Part shown: positions 1-8,829 of the stretch, piece after piece | Numbering within the stretch: the stretch's first letter is position 1 | Layout: each line of letters starts with the position of its first letter | NCBI GenBank assembly: GCA_031216755.1 | Contig: JARUHG010000001.1 | Span: forward strand, 558,001 to 622,000 | Length of the DNA stretch: 64,000 bases | From: Lysobacter arvi | Lineage (GTDB): Bacteria > Pseudomonadota > Gammaproteobacteria > Xanthomonadales > Xanthomonadaceae | Direction of reading: 5' to 3' | The notes under the pieces: generated by a model | Told to the model about the DNA's origin: nothing | Seen by the model: the letters and a program-made list of their open reading frames with translations, nothing else | Database searches by the model: none | Position numbers and translations under genes: made by a program

Positions 1-321
1 ATGGCCGGCCTGGTCCTGCACCTGGGCGCGAGCGTGACGTGCTCGCACGGCGGCCCGGCCGTGCCGACGATGCCGTACTCGCGCGTCACGCTGTCCGGTC
101 ATCCGGTGGTGACGGTAGCCGCGCCCTACGAGATCGCGCATTGCAACCTGCCGGCGCCCGCCGAGGCGCTGCGCTGCACCGGCGGCCAATGGTTGCAGGG
201 CAGCACGCGGGTCTTCGCCGGCGGGCGTGCGCTGGTGCTCGACAGCAGCCCGTCGATGTGCGTCCCCAACGGGGCCGTGATGCTCGTGCTCGAATGCCAG
301 ACGCGCGTCAACGCGGTCTGA
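1..321 (+). CDS. PAAR-like small protein (possible contractile-apparatus spike tip)
   Basis: A 106-residue protein with a glycine- and proline-rich, cysteine-containing sequence and no signal peptide or membrane segment. The opening (MAGLVLHLGASVTCSHGG), the regularly spaced cysteines (near residues 14, 48, 59, 87 and 99) and the small all-beta look match PAAR-like/DUF4280-type proteins. Those cap the spike of contractile injection systems or phage-tail-like particles, and the assignment here rests on overall resemblance only. The ATG is the first base of the window, so the upstream context that would show a tail or eCIS cluster is missing. Nothing downstream belongs to such a cluster, so this gene would be its last one. 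An earlier start upstream cannot be excluded. Confidence 0.5.
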   Translation: MAGLVLHLGASVTCSHGGPAVPTMPYSRVTLSGHPVVTVAAPYEIAHCNLPAPAEALRCTGGQWLQGSTRVFAGGRALVLDSSPSMCVPNGAVMLVLECQTRVNAV

Positions 322-450
322 TCTTCGATCCATCCGTTGCGAATTCCCACGCCGAATCGCGTGCCGGGTACCGCGATGGTGGCGTGTTTTCCGATACATC
401 GGGCCTGCGCGTGTTCCTAGCCTGTCCTCATCTGACAGGACGTGCCGGGC

Positions 451-858
451 ATGCATCGCAGACGGGAATACGCGCGGATCCTTTGGCTCCTGATGGCGCT
501 GCCGTGCACGCTCGCGGTTGCGGGGAGCGTGCACAAATGCGTCGGCCCCAACGGCGTGGCGAGTTACCAGGACGTGCCGTGCGGACGCGACATGCGCGAG
601 GCGACGCACTGGGAGGCGCCATCGGATCCGCCGCCGTCGAACGCGGCCCCGCCTTCGGCGCCGGTGCGGGAACGCGCGAGCGCACGCCCGGCGCGAAGCC
701 CGGGCTCGCGCGTCGTCCGCAGCGAGGCGCGTCCCTCGGAGTGCGAAGCCGCGAAGGCCAATCGCGACCGCACGCTGGAACGCGTGGGTCTCAAACGCAC
801 CTTCGACCTGCTCAGCCGACTGGACGAGCAGGTCCGCAACGCATGCCGAGGACGCTAG
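451..858 (+). CDS. DUF4124 domain-containing exported protein
   Basis: A 135-residue exported protein. A hydrophobic signal peptide (about residues 8-24, ending around VAG) is followed by a short DUF4124 signature, the KCVGPNGVASYQDVPC stretch with paired cysteines seen in many small envelope proteins of Xanthomonadaceae. A proline/alanine/arginine-rich linker and a basic tail containing one or two more cysteines come next. The function of DUF4124 proteins is unknown. I prefer the ATG at 451 over the GTG at 442, because the only Shine-Dalgarno-like AGGA (437-440) is 10 bases before the ATG and touches the GTG. That AGGA lies in the 3' arm of a 6-bp hairpin (421-426/434-439). The 3' end overlaps the convergent porin gene by 4 bases. 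Confidence 0.8.
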   Translation: MHRRREYARILWLLMALPCTLAVAGSVHKCVGPNGVASYQDVPCGRDMREATHWEAPSDPPPSNAAPPSAPVRERASARPARSPGSRVVRSEARPSECEAAKANRDRTLERVGLKRTFDLLSRLDEQVRNACRGR

Positions 859-1940
859 AACTGCAGTTGCAGGCGCATCAGCAGCAGGCGCGGGTCATCG
901 TCGACGCCGCGACGGCGGCTGTCGGCCACCACGTAGTTCGCCATGAGGCGCGCGTACGGGTTCAGGTACCACGTGGCGCCGAAGTTCCAGTCGGCCTGCA
1001 CGCCGCCCTGCGATGCGGCCGAGTCCAGATCGAGCCTGCTGTAGCGCAGGACCAGTTCCCACGCCATGCCGTCGCCGAGGGTCGGCGAAGACACGCTGCC
1101 CGATTTGTAGTTGCGTCGATGGCCCGTCGGCGACCAGCTGGCGAGCGCATAACCGCCGCGGCCACGCAGGTCCGCGGCGCCATCGCGATGCGAACGCACC
1201 GCCGCGGCTTCGGCCTGCACCGACCAGGGCCCGGCGATCCACAGCGCTTCCAGGCCCGCGCGGCTCGTGCGGTCCACATCGCCCAGCGTGCCGGTGTCGA
1301 CGAGGCTGGAGGTGGCGAGCGCGGTTTCGGGCTTGCTCGAGAACCGGGCGGTGTCGCTGTCCGGCGAGTCCACCGACGCGCCCACCCCCAGGTGCAGCAG
1401 GTCGTCGCCGAAATGCAGCGCACGCGATGCGCGCAGCGCGGCACCGAGGCCTTCGTTCTTGCCGTCCAGACGCTTGCCGAACACGGCGGCGTTGATCGCA
1501 TGGTCCGCATCCGACCACGCGTACCCCATGCCGATGCGCCGACCGAGCGCGAACGCGCCCAGCAGCGAGGCGTCCATCAGCGGCGTCTGGCGGGAACTCG
1601 TGGCGTCTTCCAACAGGAACGGCTGCTTGAACTGGCCCAGGCGAAGCACGTGGCCCTTCGCGGGCGTGAACTGCACGAAGGCGTCGGGCGTGGAGCGATC
1701 GGTGAACTCATGCTCGACGTTGACCTGCCAGCGCTCGCCCGCCTTGAGCACGAAACCCAGGCGTGCCGAACGCACCTTGTCGACGTCCTCGAACGGCTTG
1801 ACGTCCGGGCGCGCGTCCACGCCGTCGTAATAGACGACGCCGGTCGGCTTGAAGGAAACCTCGCCCGCGTGGGCGCACAAGGGGAGGACGACCGCGGCCA
1901 GTGCAGCCGCCAGTCGCCGGATGTGAAGTGTGGACATCAT
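855..1940 (-). CDS. OprO/OprP-family phosphate-selective-type porin
   Basis: A 361-residue outer-membrane protein with a signal peptide ending near ALCAHA|GE. The mature part alternates short amphipathic strands and polar turns and ends in LQLQF, the aromatic C-terminus typical of barrels that are inserted by BAM. Stretches such as SARLGFVLKAGERWQVNVEHEF and the LRLGQFKQPF segment are characteristic of the OprO/OprP (Porin_O_P) family. Substrate choice cannot be read from the sequence: many xanthomonad members are annotated as phosphate- or polyphosphate-selective without a test. It is the gene after the chemoreceptor on the same strand, 111 bases away, with two GC-rich hairpins in the gap, so it may be transcribed separately. 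The 3' end overlaps the convergent DUF4124 gene. Confidence 0.85.
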   Translation of the reverse strand: MMSTLHIRRLAAALAAVVLPLCAHAGEVSFKPTGVVYYDGVDARPDVKPFEDVDKVRSARLGFVLKAGERWQVNVEHEFTDRSTPDAFVQFTPAKGHVLRLGQFKQPFLLEDATSSRQTPLMDASLLGAFALGRRIGMGYAWSDADHAINAAVFGKRLDGKNEGLGAALRASRALHFGDDLLHLGVGASVDSPDSDTARFSSKPETALATSSLVDTGTLGDVDRTSRAGLEALWIAGPWSVQAEAAAVRSHRDGAADLRGRGGYALASWSPTGHRRNYKSGSVSSPTLGDGMAWELVLRYSRLDLDSAASQGGVQADWNFGATWYLNPYARLMANYVVADSRRRGVDDDPRLLLMRLQLQF

Positions 1941-1994
1941 GGAACCGTGCGAAACGGCGCCGCTTCGACGGCGCCGGGAGAAGAGGGTCGTGCA

Positions 1995-2015
1995 ACGCCC
2001 GCGTGGCGCGGGCGT
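1995..2015 (-). terminator. Hairpin between chemoreceptor and porin genes, possible terminator
   Basis: A perfect 9-bp inverted repeat (ACGCCCGCG / CGCGGGCGT) with a 3-base loop lies just downstream of the chemoreceptor stop. A second palindromic stem (CGGCGCCG twice, 1955-1962/1969-1976) sits close to the porin start. Neither has a clear U-tract on the minus strand, so termination is only suggested by position and stem strength. Confidence 0.35.
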
Positions 2016-2051
2016 GCACGGGACGATCGATGCGCCAGCCGACGCGCGGGA

Positions 2052-4307
2052 TCAGAATTCCTGCCAGTCCGAATCCGCCGCCGCGGCCGCGGCGCCGCGA
2101 ACGACCTTGCGCGGAGCGGCAACCGGTCGGGCGGGCTTGCCCGGCGATTTGGCGCGCGGCGCGGCCGGCAGTTCGACGACCGCGTTGCGTGCGGCGTGCG
2201 TGGCACCACCGGCATTGGCGACGCGGAACACCGCGACCGTCTGCACCAGCTGTTCGGACTGCTGCTCCAGGCTGCGCGCGGCGGCCGAGGCTTCCTCCAC
2301 CAGCGCGGCGTTCTGCTGGGTGCCTTCGTCCATCTGCGTGATGGCCTGGTTGATCTGCTCGATACCCGCCGACTGCTCCTGCGAGGCCGCGCTGATGTCG
2401 GCGATGATGTCCGTCACCTTGCGCACGCTGGAGACGATGTCTTCCATCGTCTTGCCGGCCTGGTCGACCAGATGGCTGCCTTCCTCGACCTTGGTGACCG
2501 AGTCGGTGATCAGCTGCTTGATCTCCTTGGCCGCATTGGCCGAGCGCTGCGCGAGCGACCGCACTTCCGCCGCGACCACCGCGAAGCCGCGGCCCTGCTC
2601 GCCGGCACGCGCGGCTTCCACCGCGGCGTTCAGCGCGAGGATGTTGGTCTGGAACGCGATGCCGTCGATCACGCCGATGATGTCGGCGATCTTCTTGGAC
2701 GACTGGTTGATGGCGTTCATCGTCTCGACGACTTCACCGACGACCGTGCCACCCTGGCCGGCGACTTCCGCCGCGCTCTGCGCCAGCTGGTTGGCCTGGC
2801 GCGCGTTGTCGGCGTTCTGGCGCACGGTGGAGGTGAGTTCCTCCATCGACGAGGCCGTTTCTTCCAGCGATGCGGCCTGCGATTCGGTGCGCTGCGACAG
2901 GTCGTTGTTGCCGGCGGCGATTTCCGCCGCGGCCGAGCTGATGGCGTCGGAGCCCTGGCGGATCTGCCCGACGATCTCGGACAGCTTGTCCACGGTTCGG
3001 TTGGCGTCGCCTGCAAGGCGGCCGAACTGGCCCGGCAGCTCCACGTCGACGCGACGGTTCAGATCGCCATCGGCCACGGCCGAGAGCAGGCTGCCGATCT
3101 CGGTCAGGCCGTTGTCGGCGGTGGACATCAGCTGGTTCAGCGAGTTCACCACGTCGCGGTAGACGAACTCGAAGCGCGTGGCATCGCCGCGACGGCTGAA
3201 GTCGCCGGCGACCGCGGCATCGACGAGCGTCTTGATCTCGGCGTTGATGGCGTTCATGCCGCTCTTGACCGAATCGACGGCGTCGGTGATGCGCGCCTTC
3301 TGGCCCGGCAGTCGGTCCATGTCCTGCGACAGATCGCCGCGCGCATACGCGGCCACGACGGCGATGGCGCGGGCGTTGAGCTGGACGTGCGAGTCCACCA
3401 GCGCGTTGATCTCGCCGGCCATCTGCCCGTACGCGCCGGGCAGGTCGCGGCTGTCGATGCGGAAGTCGATCTCGCCTTCGTCATGGCGACGCGCGATGTC
3501 GCCCTGCGCCTGCGCGAAGCGCTGCAGCGTCGACTGCATCTGGCTCATGCTGCGCAGCAGCTGGCCGGCCTCGTCCTCGCTGTCGACCACGATGCGCCCG
3601 TCGATGCGGCCGGCGGCGATGCCGTGGGCGACGTCGGTGGCACGCACCAGCGGTCGGGAAATCGCACGGGCGAGCAGGAAGCCCAGCGCGGCGCCCAGCA
3701 GAACCAGCGCACCGATGCCCATGGCCAGGTGCAGCTGCGTGCTGCGGTACGCGGCGTCGGATTGAGCGACCATCGCGTCCAGACCCTTGACGTTGTGGTC
3801 GGTAAGTTCCATCAGCGCCTCGAACAGCTTTCGACGCATTGGACGCGATTCTTCGTTGGAGATGCGGCCAGCCTCGACGAAGTCGCCGGCCGATACGGCC
3901 GCCATCAACTTTTCGTGCGCTCCGAAATAGCCCTCCATACCGGCGTTCAACGCCTTGTATCGGGTCCGTTCCTCGTCGCTGACGATGAGCTTCTCGTACG
4001 AAGCCAGCGCGGCGTTCATCTCCCCCTTGAGCTTGTCCATCCGCTTGGCGTAGTCGGCAAGCTCCGCCGGATCGTCCTTGAACTGGAACTGGGAGATCTC
4101 GAACGTGCGGTATTCGCCGAGCTGGCCGCGCACGCCCAGGAGGTATCGCACCGACGGCACCCAGTTCGTGTTGATCTCGGCGATCTGGGCGTTGCGTTCG
4201 CGCAACTGGTACATCGAGTAACCACCCAGCAACGCGGCAAGGGCGATCACGACGGAAAAGGCCACGGCCAATTTCTTGGCGATGGACAGGTTCTTGAATC
4301 CACTCAT
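2052..4307 (-). CDS. Methyl-accepting chemotaxis protein with CheR-docking tail
   Basis: A 751-residue transmembrane chemoreceptor. TM1 (about residues 12-30) and TM2 (about 194-213) flank a helical periplasmic domain of about 160 residues, consistent with the four-helix-bundle class. A HAMP segment follows TM2, and the region between it and the signalling domain reads as further HAMP-like units. The cytoplasmic coiled coil carries the conserved hairpin ([20 protein letters not shown], then [17 protein letters not shown]), which contacts CheA and CheW. Methylation-type Gln/Glu pairs lie on both arms. The last five residues are DWQEF, an xWxxF pentapeptide like the NWETF tail that tethers CheR and CheB. 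The ligand is unknown. No che genes are adjacent, so it is an orphan receptor. There is no strong Shine-Dalgarno before the ATG. Confidence 0.95.
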   Translation of the reverse strand: MSGFKNLSIAKKLAVAFSVVIALAALLGGYSMYQLRERNAQIAEINTNWVPSVRYLLGVRGQLGEYRTFEISQFQFKDDPAELADYAKRMDKLKGEMNAALASYEKLIVSDEERTRYKALNAGMEGYFGAHEKLMAAVSAGDFVEAGRISNEESRPMRRKLFEALMELTDHNVKGLDAMVAQSDAAYRSTQLHLAMGIGALVLLGAALGFLLARAISRPLVRATDVAHGIAAGRIDGRIVVDSEDEAGQLLRSMSQMQSTLQRFAQAQGDIARRHDEGEIDFRIDSRDLPGAYGQMAGEINALVDSHVQLNARAIAVVAAYARGDLSQDMDRLPGQKARITDAVDSVKSGMNAINAEIKTLVDAAVAGDFSRRGDATRFEFVYRDVVNSLNQLMSTADNGLTEIGSLLSAVADGDLNRRVDVELPGQFGRLAGDANRTVDKLSEIVGQIRQGSDAISSAAAEIAAGNNDLSQRTESQAASLEETASSMEELTSTVRQNADNARQANQLAQSAAEVAGQGGTVVGEVVETMNAINQSSKKIADIIGVIDGIAFQTNILALNAAVEAARAGEQGRGFAVVAAEVRSLAQRSANAAKEIKQLITDSVTKVEEGSHLVDQAGKTMEDIVSSVRKVTDIIADISAASQEQSAGIEQINQAITQMDEGTQQNAALVEEASAAARSLEQQSEQLVQTVAVFRVANAGGATHAARNAVVELPAAPRAKSPGKPARPVAAPRKVVRGAAAAAADSDWQEF

Positions 4308-4358
4308 GGGAACGGCTCGTAGAAGGAGGGCGGACGGATTTCGTGTGCTTCGATGCGG

Positions 4359-4385
4359 TTAACGGCATCGCATTGCCCAGCTAAA
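4359..4385 (-). promoter_or_regulatory. Candidate sigma-28 (FliA) promoter of the chemoreceptor gene
   Basis: Read on the minus strand, GCCGTTAA (4366-4359) matches the FliA -10 box GCCGATAA at seven of eight positions. The base run TTTA lies exactly 15 bases upstream, where TAAA is expected, and matches only in part. Chemoreceptor genes are typical FliA targets. The start site would fall about 45 bases before the ATG. The weak -35 keeps confidence low. Confidence 0.35.
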
Positions 4386-4561
4386 GCATTTGAAACTGAA
4401 CGGACATATTCGTGTTGTATGCACGCAGCGCTCGTGCAAACCGCATGCCGCAAACGCGACGCCGCGACACGTATGCGCAAACATGCATTCCGATGAGCGC
4501 GCGATGCCGTGTGCGTTACGCGGTGATTCGCGCGATAACGTCTGCATGCATCCGGTCAGCA

Positions 4562-4582
4562 ATGTCGGAACGATTCCGACAT
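4562..4582. promoter_or_regulatory. Perfect 21-bp palindrome, candidate operator
   Basis: ATGTCGGAA-CGA-TTCCGACAT is a perfect dyad with 9-base arms and a 3-base centre. It lies about 240 bases upstream of the MFS gene and 255 bases upstream of the chemoreceptor gene. The short centre suits a dimeric DNA-binding protein better than an RNA hairpin. Its cognate regulator is not identifiable from this window. Confidence 0.45.
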
Positions 4583-4824
4583 CGATGAACGAAGTTGCGA
4601 ATCGCGGCAGAGTCATCGTGCGAATCGCCGCAGCGCGTGAGGCGGCATCGCCGGCGATCCCCGGTGCTCAGCCGTCCGGTCATCCAGGCGTCCAGGCGGC
4701 CTCATCCGGCATGCAGGCTGGATCGCCTGGCGAGATAACCCATCCGCGTCATCGCGGCGCCAGCCGGATGTCGAATCCCGCCCGCCTGGTTCGTCCCCGT
4801 AATGAGCCCCCGGAGAATCGCCGC

Positions 4825-6069
4825 ATGAACCGCCTCGCCACCGCCTCGTACCCGCCGGATCGCAACTGGCCGCTGGTCGCCTCCGGCGCCGTCCTGGGGT
4901 GTGTCGGCGTGGGGGTGATCTTCGCGCTGGCGGTCCTGCTGCAGCCGATGAGCACCGCCACCGGCTGGTCGCGCGGGGCGCTCTCCAGTGCGATGACGCT
5001 GGCGTTCCTGAGCATGGGCGTGGGCGGCTTCGTGTGGGGGGCGCTGAGCGATCGGGTCGGACCGCGCAAGGTGGTGCTTGCCGGTGCGCTGTTGCTCGGG
5101 CTTGCGTGCGTGTTGGCGAGCCGATCGGCCACGCTGTGGCAGTTCCGGCTCACCTACGGCGTGCTGATGGGCGTGGCGGTGTCGAGCTTCTTCGCGCCGG
5201 TGATCGCCGCGACGGTCTCGTCGTTCGAGAAACGGCGCAACATCGCGGTATCGCTCGTTTCGGCGGGCGTCGGCGTGGCGCCGATGACGATGTCGCCGCT
5301 GGTCGCGTGGCTCGTCAGTCACTACGACTGGCGCCAGACGCTGCTGATCGTCGGTCTGGTGGCGTGGGCGCTGACGCTTCCGGCCGTGTGGTTCGTACGC
5401 GCGTCGTCGATTCCCGAGTCCGCTTCGACGCGCGACGCCGACGATGGCACGGTCGCCGATGCCGGACAGGCCGTCCGCTCGCGCGCGTTCATCGTGCTGG
5501 CGGTGACGTACTTCGCCTGCTGCGCCGCGCATTCGGGACCGATCTTCCACACGGTGAGCTACGCCGTCGGGTGCGGTCTGGCCGTGACCACCGCCGTGAC
5601 GATCTACAGCATGGAAGGGGCGGCCGGGCTGGGCGGTCGCGTGCTGTTCGGCCTGCTCGCCGACCGTTTCGGTGCGAAGCCGGTGCTGGTGGCCGGCTTG
5701 CTCGTGCAGGCCGTCGCCGCCGTGGCGTACCTGGGCGTGAGCCAGTTGAACGGGTTCTATGTCGTCGCGATCGTGTTCGGCATGGCGTACGGCGGGACCA
5801 TGCCGCTGTACGCATCGCTCGCACGCGAGGCCTTCAGCCCGCAGATCCTGGGACTCGTGCTCGGTGCGGCGGGCATGCTGTCGGCCTTGGGAATGGCGCT
5901 GGGACCGTTGCTCGGCGGCTGGTTGTACGACCGCTACGGCAGCTACACCTGGATGTACATCGGCTCGATGGCCGTGGGGCTGGGAGCGGCGGCGATCGCG
6001 GTGTGGTTCCCGTCCAGGCGCAGGCCGCGCGAGCCCGGGACCCTGCGCGCGCTCGCACAGGAGGGCTGA
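4825..6069 (+). CDS. MFS transporter
   Basis: A 414-residue major facilitator with about 12 hydrophobic segments in two halves. The loop-2 motif after TM2 is recognisable (GALSDRVGPRKVV) and is repeated in the second half (GLLADRFGAKPVL). The family resembles the oxalate/formate and monocarboxylate-type MFS porters (YbfB/OFA-like), but the substrate cannot be assigned. The ATG at 4825 is chosen because GGAG (4812-4815) lies 9 bases upstream and the protein then begins directly before TM1. A longer open frame to 4390 would add a low-complexity, non-membrane tail. The gene is monocistronic and ends 6 bases before the convergent histidine-kinase gene. Confidence 0.85.
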   Translation: MNRLATASYPPDRNWPLVASGAVLGCVGVGVIFALAVLLQPMSTATGWSRGALSSAMTLAFLSMGVGGFVWGALSDRVGPRKVVLAGALLLGLACVLASRSATLWQFRLTYGVLMGVAVSSFFAPVIAATVSSFEKRRNIAVSLVSAGVGVAPMTMSPLVAWLVSHYDWRQTLLIVGLVAWALTLPAVWFVRASSIPESASTRDADDGTVADAGQAVRSRAFIVLAVTYFACCAAHSGPIFHTVSYAVGCGLAVTTAVTIYSMEGAAGLGGRVLFGLLADRFGAKPVLVAGLLVQAVAAVAYLGVSQLNGFYVVAIVFGMAYGGTMPLYASLAREAFSPQILGLVLGAAGMLSALGMALGPLLGGWLYDRYGSYTWMYIGSMAVGLGAAAIAVWFPSRRRPREPGTLRALAQEG

Positions 6070-6075
6070 CGTCGT

Positions 6076-7416
6076 TCAGGCGCGACGCAAGCGCACCTGC
6101 GCTTCAAGCCCGCCTCCCGCGCGGTTGCGCAGGGTGAGCGTCGCGTCGACCGATTCGGCCAGTTGCTGGGCGATCGCCAGCCCCAGTCCGGTACCGCCCG
6201 TGTCCCGGTTGCGCGAGGCTTCCAAGCGATAGAACGGCTCCATCACGCGCGACAGTTCCGCCTCGGGAATGCCGGGCCCGCGATCGCTCACGCGGATCAC
6301 CACGGCCTCGGCGTCCGCGTGCAGGTCGACCTCCGCCGCGCCAGCGTACTTGAGGGCGTTGTCGATGAGGTTGGCAATGACGCGGCGCAGCGCATGCGGA
6401 CGCGTGAGGATCGGTGCGTCGATGTCGGCCGCGCGCAACGACACCGGCCGCCCGGTGTCGAGGTAATCCAGGACGAGGCTGTCGAGGAAGGCGTGCAGAT
6501 CCACGCGGACCGGCGTCTCGGTGCTGCCATGGGCGCTGCGCGCGTAGGCGATGCCTTCGCGGACCAGATGCTGCATCTGGTCGAGATCCTCGAGCATCTT
6601 CGCGCGTCCGGGCACGTCGTCCATCGATTCGGCGCGCAGCTTCATGCGCGTGATCGGCGTCTGCAGGTCGTGCGAAATGGAGGCCAGGATCTGCAGCCGT
6701 TCCTTCATGTAGCGCGCGATGCGGTCCTGCATCGCATTGAAGGCGCCCACGGCCTGCGCCACTTCCGTCGGCCCGCCCGTCGGCAGGCGCTCGCCATCTC
6801 CGTCGGGACGCACGTTCTCCGCCGCGCGTGCCAGCCGCGCGAGCGGCCGCGTCGCCAGGCGCACCGCGGCCCAGGCGCACAGCAGCAGCATGGCCAACTG
6901 CAGCAGCAGCACGTAGGGCAGCCATTTCGCCACCGGCATCACCGACGGCTGCACGTCAACCACCACCGGGCTGCCGTCGTGCAGGCGCACCTGCACCTGG
7001 AAACGTTCGGGATCGCGCGAGACCTGCCGCGCCTGCGTCGAATAGCGCGGGCCGAGCGCGCTGGCGATCATGCCGGCCATCTCGCGGGACGTCGTGGCGG
7101 TCAGCGGCGACGCGCCGGTGCCCTCGCCGAATCCGCCGTCGCCCATGGCGTAACGGAACGTGCGCCGCTGCAGCATCGGCAGCCAGTCGGCACGCTCCTC
7201 GGGCGGCAGGCGGTCGAGCAGGTTCACCGCGACGACGACGTCCTGCTCCAGGTTGGTCATCAACATCGACGACGCGGCTTCGTAGCGCTCGTAGAACAGC
7301 AGCCCGAACGACAGTGCGTGCGCGAGCAGCAGCCCACCGGCAAGCAGCGCGTAAAGACGCGAGGCCATGGTGCGCGGCAGCCAGCGCCGCACATCGCGCG
7401 GAGCGGGTGCGCTCAT
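6076..7416 (-). CDS. Sensor histidine kinase (EnvZ-type)
   Basis: A 446-residue inner-membrane kinase. TM1 is at about residues 21-41 and TM2 at about 164-186, enclosing a periplasmic sensor of about 120 residues. A HAMP linker (about 187-240) follows. The H-box is SISHDLQTPITRMKL with phospho-acceptor His249. The N-box (NLIDNALKY, about 349), G1 (DRGPGIP), F (FYRLEASR) and G2 (GTGLGLAI) motifs complete an HATPase. All catalytic motifs are intact. Its start overlaps the stop of the response-regulator gene by 4 bases (ATGA), so the two are translationally coupled. The signal is unknown. Confidence 0.95.
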   Translation of the reverse strand: MSAPAPRDVRRWLPRTMASRLYALLAGGLLLAHALSFGLLFYERYEAASSMLMTNLEQDVVVAVNLLDRLPPEERADWLPMLQRRTFRYAMGDGGFGEGTGASPLTATTSREMAGMIASALGPRYSTQARQVSRDPERFQVQVRLHDGSPVVVDVQPSVMPVAKWLPYVLLLQLAMLLLCAWAAVRLATRPLARLARAAENVRPDGDGERLPTGGPTEVAQAVGAFNAMQDRIARYMKERLQILASISHDLQTPITRMKLRAESMDDVPGRAKMLEDLDQMQHLVREGIAYARSAHGSTETPVRVDLHAFLDSLVLDYLDTGRPVSLRAADIDAPILTRPHALRRVIANLIDNALKYAGAAEVDLHADAEAVVIRVSDRGPGIPEAELSRVMEPFYRLEASRNRDTGGTGLGLAIAQQLAESVDATLTLRNRAGGGLEAQVRLRRA

Positions 7417-8153
7417 CCGTCCTCGCCCACGATCGTCACCGGCGCGCTGAAGACATAGCCCTCGCTACGCACGGTCTTGATGTAGCTCTGTTCGCGCGCA
7501 TCGTCCTGCAGGCGCTGGCGCAGCCGGCTGACGAGCAGGTCGATCGAACGGTCGAACAGCTCCGCGTCGCGGCCCTGCGTGAGGTTGAGCAGCTGGTCGC
7601 GGTTGAGCACGCGGTTGGGATGGTCCAGGAAGACGCGCAGCAGGCGGAATTCCGCGCCGCTGAGCGCCACGACCGTGCCCTGCGGATCGAGCAGGTGGCG
7701 TGCGGTGGTGTCCAGCCGCCAGCGTCCGAAGGCCAGCATGCGCGCCGCTTCGGTCACCTGCAGGTTCGGCGGCAGCATCCGCGTGCGACGGATCACCGCC
7801 TTGATGCGCGCCAGCAGTTCGCGTGCGGCGAAGGGCTTGGTGACGTAGTCGTCGGCGCCCATTTCCAGGCCGATGATGCGATCGGTCTGGTCCTCGCGCG
7901 CGGTCAGCATCACCACCGGAATGGCGCGATGCTTGCCGGCGCGCAGGTTGCGGGTGAGGGTGAGGCCATCCTCGCCGGGCATCATCAGGTCCATCACGAT
8001 GAGATCGATCACGTTCGTGTCGAGCACGGCGCGCATTTCGCGCCCGTCGGCGGCCTCGCTCGCGCGCAGGCCGTTCCTGCGCAGGTACTCGGCGACCATC
8101 TGGCGGATTTCGCGGTCGTCGTCCACGACGAGGATATGGTCTGCGTGTTCCAT
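7413..8153 (-). CDS. OmpR-family response regulator
   Basis: A 246-residue DNA-binding response regulator. The receiver domain (about residues 5-120) has the acidic pair DDD at 11-13, phospho-acceptor Asp55 (IVMDLMMPG), Thr84 (MLTARE) and Lys106 (VTKPF). The C-terminal winged helix (about 145-240) shows the OmpR/PhoB pattern (LSGAEFRLLRVFLDHPNRVLNRDQLL). It is the first gene of a two-gene operon with the kinase and is its evident partner. The closest named families are OmpR and RstA, but I cannot name the regulon. Confidence 0.95.
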   Translation of the reverse strand: MEHADHILVVDDDREIRQMVAEYLRRNGLRASEAADGREMRAVLDTNVIDLIVMDLMMPGEDGLTLTRNLRAGKHRAIPVVMLTAREDQTDRIIGLEMGADDYVTKPFAARELLARIKAVIRRTRMLPPNLQVTEAARMLAFGRWRLDTTARHLLDPQGTVVALSGAEFRLLRVFLDHPNRVLNRDQLLNLTQGRDAELFDRSIDLLVSRLRQRLQDDAREQSYIKTVRSEGYVFSAPVTIVGEDG

Positions 8154-8172
8154 GATGCGCTCGCGGGAAGAG

Positions 8173-8199
8173 GGGCGATGGCCGATTGTGCCATCGCCC
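8173..8199 (-). terminator. 10-bp hairpin after the thioredoxin-like gene
   Basis: GGGCGATGGC (8173-8182) and its complement (8190-8199) form a perfect 10-bp stem with a 7-base loop. It lies between the stop of the thioredoxin-like gene (8208) and the response-regulator start (8153). The minus strand continues with a CT-rich stretch but no real U-tract. It is either a terminator separating the two genes or a leader structure of the regulator. Confidence 0.45.
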
Positions 8200-8207
8200 G
8201 TGAACGG

Positions 8208-8744
8208 TCAGTGCTTGGTGGGCGCGGTGGCGAGCAGCTGCCGGATCCGCTGCTCCATGCCGTCGTAATCGCCTTCGCCGTAATGGCGGTGGACGATGCG
8301 GCCATCGCGGTCGACCAGGTACATCGCCGGCCAGAAGCGGTTGCCGTAGGCGTTCCACGTGGCGTAGTCGTTGTCCTGCGCGACCGGATAGGCGATGCCG
8401 AAGCGTTCGATCGCGCGACGCACGTTGGCGGTGCTGCGCTCTTCGTCGTACTCGGGCGTATGCACGCCGATCACCACCAGTCCCTGGTCGCGGTAGCGTT
8501 CGTCCCACTGCCGCACGTACGGCTGCACGTGGATGCAGTTGATGCACGAATAGGTCCAGAACTCCACCAGCACGACCTTGCCCTTGAGCCCCGCCATCGT
8601 CTGCGGCGGCGCGTTGAGCCAGTGGGTGATGCCGGTGAATTCCGGGGCGGGCGTCGCGCGCGCCGGTTCGGCCTGCGCGCCCGGCGCACAGCCGGCGAGC
8701 AGCGGCAGGCTCAGCGCGAACGCGACGAGGATCGATTTGAACAT
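8208..8744 (-). CDS. Thioredoxin-like lipoprotein (DipZ/TlpA-type, CINC motif)
   Basis: A 178-residue predicted lipoprotein. The signal peptide ends in a lipobox (LLAGC, lipidated Cys19), so it should be anchored in the envelope facing the periplasm. A thioredoxin fold follows, with the redox-active CxxC as C67-I-N-C70 in WTYSCINC and the cis-Pro region at RFWPAMYL. The CINC variant is typical of the soluble domain of DipZ-type and other redoxin-domain proteins. It probably reduces or isomerises periplasmic disulfides or acts against peroxides. The ATG at 8744 is preferred because GAGAGGTG lies just upstream and because the lipobox then sits at a normal distance. An upstream in-frame start at 8777 would add 11 polar residues. 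Confidence 0.85.
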   Translation of the reverse strand: MFKSILVAFALSLPLLAGCAPGAQAEPARATPAPEFTGITHWLNAPPQTMAGLKGKVVLVEFWTYSCINCIHVQPYVRQWDERYRDQGLVVIGVHTPEYDEERSTANVRRAIERFGIAYPVAQDNDYATWNAYGNRFWPAMYLVDRDGRIVHRHYGEGDYDGMEQRIRQLLATAPTKH

Positions 8745-8829
8745 GGGCACCTCTCGTGGGGAGCCGCCGGCGCGCACGTACGCGCGGCGCGGCGGCGATG
8801 GAACGTTGTACCGGTGGGAACGGGGCCGC

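Larger units (their letters stand above)
4308..4824. other. Long intergenic region between chemoreceptor and MFS genes
   Basis: A 517-base divergent intergenic region that is less GC-rich than its surroundings, mainly in 4330-4620. It holds the candidate FliA promoter (4359-4385) and a striking palindrome (4562-4582). A reading frame is open upstream of the MFS start from 4390, but its translation has no membrane-protein character and a well-placed Shine-Dalgarno supports a start at 4825. I see no convincing gene here. Confidence 0.6.

Noticed and set aside
39-4322. A very long open frame (over 1,400 codons) on the plus strand
   Set aside because: It is antisense to the porin and chemoreceptor genes, is arginine/alanine-rich without domains, and arises from the high GC content.
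4390-4824. N-terminal extension of the MFS transporter by 145 residues
   Set aside because: The extension is not membrane-like; a Shine-Dalgarno-backed ATG at 4825 gives the normal MFS length.
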